This document shows, one piece after another, positions 22,927 through 23,871 of a DNA stretch of 23,871 nt (positions within the stretch are counted from its first letter, which is position 1; each line of letters opens with the position of its first letter). Below the pieces are notes generated by a model that searched no databases, had not been told where the DNA came from, and saw nothing but the letters and a program-made list of their open reading frames with translations. Made by a program: the position numbers and the translations under genes. Source of the DNA: Clostridium sp. CAG:594. Its GTDB lineage: Bacteria; Bacillota_I; Bacilli_A; RF39; UBA660. The DNA lies in assembly GCA_000434835.1 (NCBI GenBank), contig FR881482.1, forward strand, positions 8,678 through 32,548, given 5' to 3'.

Positions 22927-23335
22927 ATTTACATATTTTTGTGGAATTACCTGAAGCTTGTGCATCACAACCACAATCGTTATAAGGTACACCATCTATT
23001 TCAATACTATACTTTAATTTAAGACCAGCTGCATCGCACTTTTCAACTTTTACAGTCTTATTATTATAATCATACTTTGATTCGTCAAAATCAGCATACT
23101 TATCTTTAAAAGTTGATACTGTTATATCTTTTGGTAAAGTATCTAAAATAGATGTGTTATCTGAAACATAACTTTTAGCGCCTGTTAAAATTCCACTTAT
23201 AACGTTTTCCTTGTTTTCAACATCTTGATTTTTCTTTATCTTATTAACTGCTGTTATACTAATTGATAAAAGTATACCAAGAATTACTATAACCGCTAGT
23301 AATTCTATTAAAGTAAATCCTTTTTTATTCTTCAT
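22925..23335 (-). CDS. Type IV pilin-like (pseudopilin) protein
   Basis: A 136-residue protein with a class III (prepilin) signal: MKNKKG before FTLIELLAVIVILGILL. The peptidase would cut after Gly6, leaving Phe at +1 and the conserved Glu at +5. The first helix is the membrane/assembly segment. The mature head is small and ends with four Cys (in KCDAAG, DCGCDAQ and ICK), which could form two disulfides. It could be a pseudopilin of a competence (ComG-type) or secretion system; no pilus assembly genes are in the window. The ATG at 23335 is chosen (GTGGG upstream), overlapping the end of trxA by 11 bases; longer frames start at 23338 or 23359. It follows trxA, so disulfide chemistry is a possible but unproven link. 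Confidence 0.8.
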   Translation of the reverse strand: MKNKKGFTLIELLAVIVILGILLSISITAVNKIKKNQDVENKENVISGILTGAKSYVSDNTSILDTLPKDITVSTFKDKYADFDESKYDYNNKTVKVEKCDAAGLKLKYSIEIDGVPYNDCGCDAQASGNSTKICK

Positions 23336-23627
23336 CATTAACCCACTTTCTAAGTTCATCCAAACTTTGATATCCTACTTTTCTTTTTATCTCTTTGCCA
23401 TTTTCAAATATTATTAAAGTTGGTATCGTAAACACTTTATATTTTTCTGCAACGTCTTTTGCTTCGTCAACGTCTAGTTTAAGAATCGGCACAATATTTT
23501 CATCATCAAATTTTTCTAATACCAATCCGAGCATTTTACAAGGTCCACACCAAGTTGCATAAAAATCGACCAATACTCTATCTTTTTTTATTTTTTCATC
23601 AAAGTTATTGCTAGTTATATGTTCCAT
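23325..23627 (-). CDS. trxA: Thioredoxin
   Basis: A 100-residue thioredoxin, the usual length, for reducing protein disulfides. The active site is WCGPC (26-30), the cis-Pro is in TIPT (Pro69), and DFYATWCGPCKM is canonical. No signal peptide, so it acts in the cytoplasm. AAGGAG precedes the ATG. Its end overlaps the pilin start by 11 bases, and the gene before it ends 3 bases upstream of the ATG, so the three are probably one transcript. Confidence 0.95.
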   Translation of the reverse strand: MEHITSNNFDEKIKKDRVLVDFYATWCGPCKMLGLVLEKFDDENIVPILKLDVDEAKDVAEKYKVFTIPTLIIFENGKEIKRKVGYQSLDELRKWVNDEE

Positions 23628-23630
23628 AAT

Positions 23631-23870
23631 TTATTTCTCCTTTACATTATTATTTTTTTTAGTAGTAGTTGTACTAGTAGGATTTGTTAATTCTGTATCA
23701 CTTATTATTTCATCCATAACAGTAACTTTAGTACCATATAATTTTTTATTTATTTTTTTAGCACTACTTCTAGATATCAACTTGTTAGTAATAGTATTAT
23801 CAATTATTTTTTTATTTACTAATTTAAAAGTTTTATTTGTATTATATTTAGAATAAATTAATCTATTAGC
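23631..23870 (-). CDS. C-terminus of an unknown Lys/Asn/Thr-rich protein
   Basis: A frame open to the window edge (79 residues visible) ends at TAA at 23631. It is highly basic and rich in Lys, Asn and Thr, ending in TSTTTTKKNNN and KEK. No domain, membrane span or catalytic motif is visible. The frame stays open where random AT-rich sequence would give stops, and its end overlaps the trxA ribosome site, as in a compact operon. I cannot assign a function. The Thr-rich tail would suit a linker or surface protein, but that is speculation. Confidence 0.55.
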   Translation of the reverse strand, partial: ANRLIYSKYNTNKTFKLVNKKIIDNTITNKLISRSSAKKINKKLYGTKVTVMDEIISDTELTNPTSTTTTKKNNNVKEK

Positions 23871-23871
23871 A

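Noticed and set aside
1..23871. CRISPR arrays, insertion sequences, tRNA or rRNA genes
   Set aside because: No regularly spaced repeats, transposase-like frames, cloverleaf patterns or rRNA sequence were found on reading.

Overview
The window comes from an AT-rich, low-GC Gram-positive bacterium of the class Bacilli. The support is a PolC-type replicative polymerase, EzrA, single-chain glycyl-tRNA synthetase, a YqzL-like peptide between era and recO, a T-box leader, and strong Shine-Dalgarno sites (AGGAGG, GGTGAT). TGG encodes Trp and TGA is used as a stop, so the genetic code is standard. With MurE and a GH25 hydrolase present, this is not a wall-less Mollicute. An uncultured gut lineage near Erysipelotrichales/RF39 is my inference only. 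Almost every gene lies on the minus strand; rpsD, yigZ and one small RNA are on the plus strand.

Layout, left to right. 1-4.9 kb: an unknown gene cut by the edge, then polC. 4.9-8.5 kb (transcribed right to left): ezrA, a one-pass membrane protein of unknown function, and a membrane-anchored NodB-like protein without the catalytic residues. 8.6-10.3 kb: two overlapping paralogous genes of the DUF3419/BtaA-like transferase type. 10.4-11.2 kb: rpsD with a long structured leader. 11.2-16 kb: era, yqzL, recO, T-box, glyQS and an unknown multi-pass membrane protein; the era-recO-glycyl-tRNA synthetase order also occurs in Bacillus. 16-17.2 kb: a GH25 cell-wall hydrolase. 17.2-17.6 kb: a region without conventional genes that looks like a type I toxin-antitoxin locus. 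17.6-19.4 kb: uvrC. 19.4-20.8 kb: a self-contained operon of a sigma-70-like protein and a MazF/PemK-like protein. 20.8-22.2 kb: murE, then divergent yigZ. 22.9-23.9 kb: a pilin-like protein, thioredoxin, and the end of an unknown gene.

Most of the content is core housekeeping: replication (polC), division (ezrA), translation (rpsD, glyQS, era), repair (uvrC, recO), and cell wall (murE, GH25). The accessory signals are concentrated in four places: the candidate type I toxin-antitoxin locus between GH25 and uvrC, the sigma/MazF-like operon, the paired DUF3419-like genes, and the degenerate deacetylase. At least eight genes end inside their own terminator hairpin, which suggests a compact genome. 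The ends of several genes were refined from ribosome binding sites, and one gene (yqzL) and the putative 26-residue toxin are very short reading frames.
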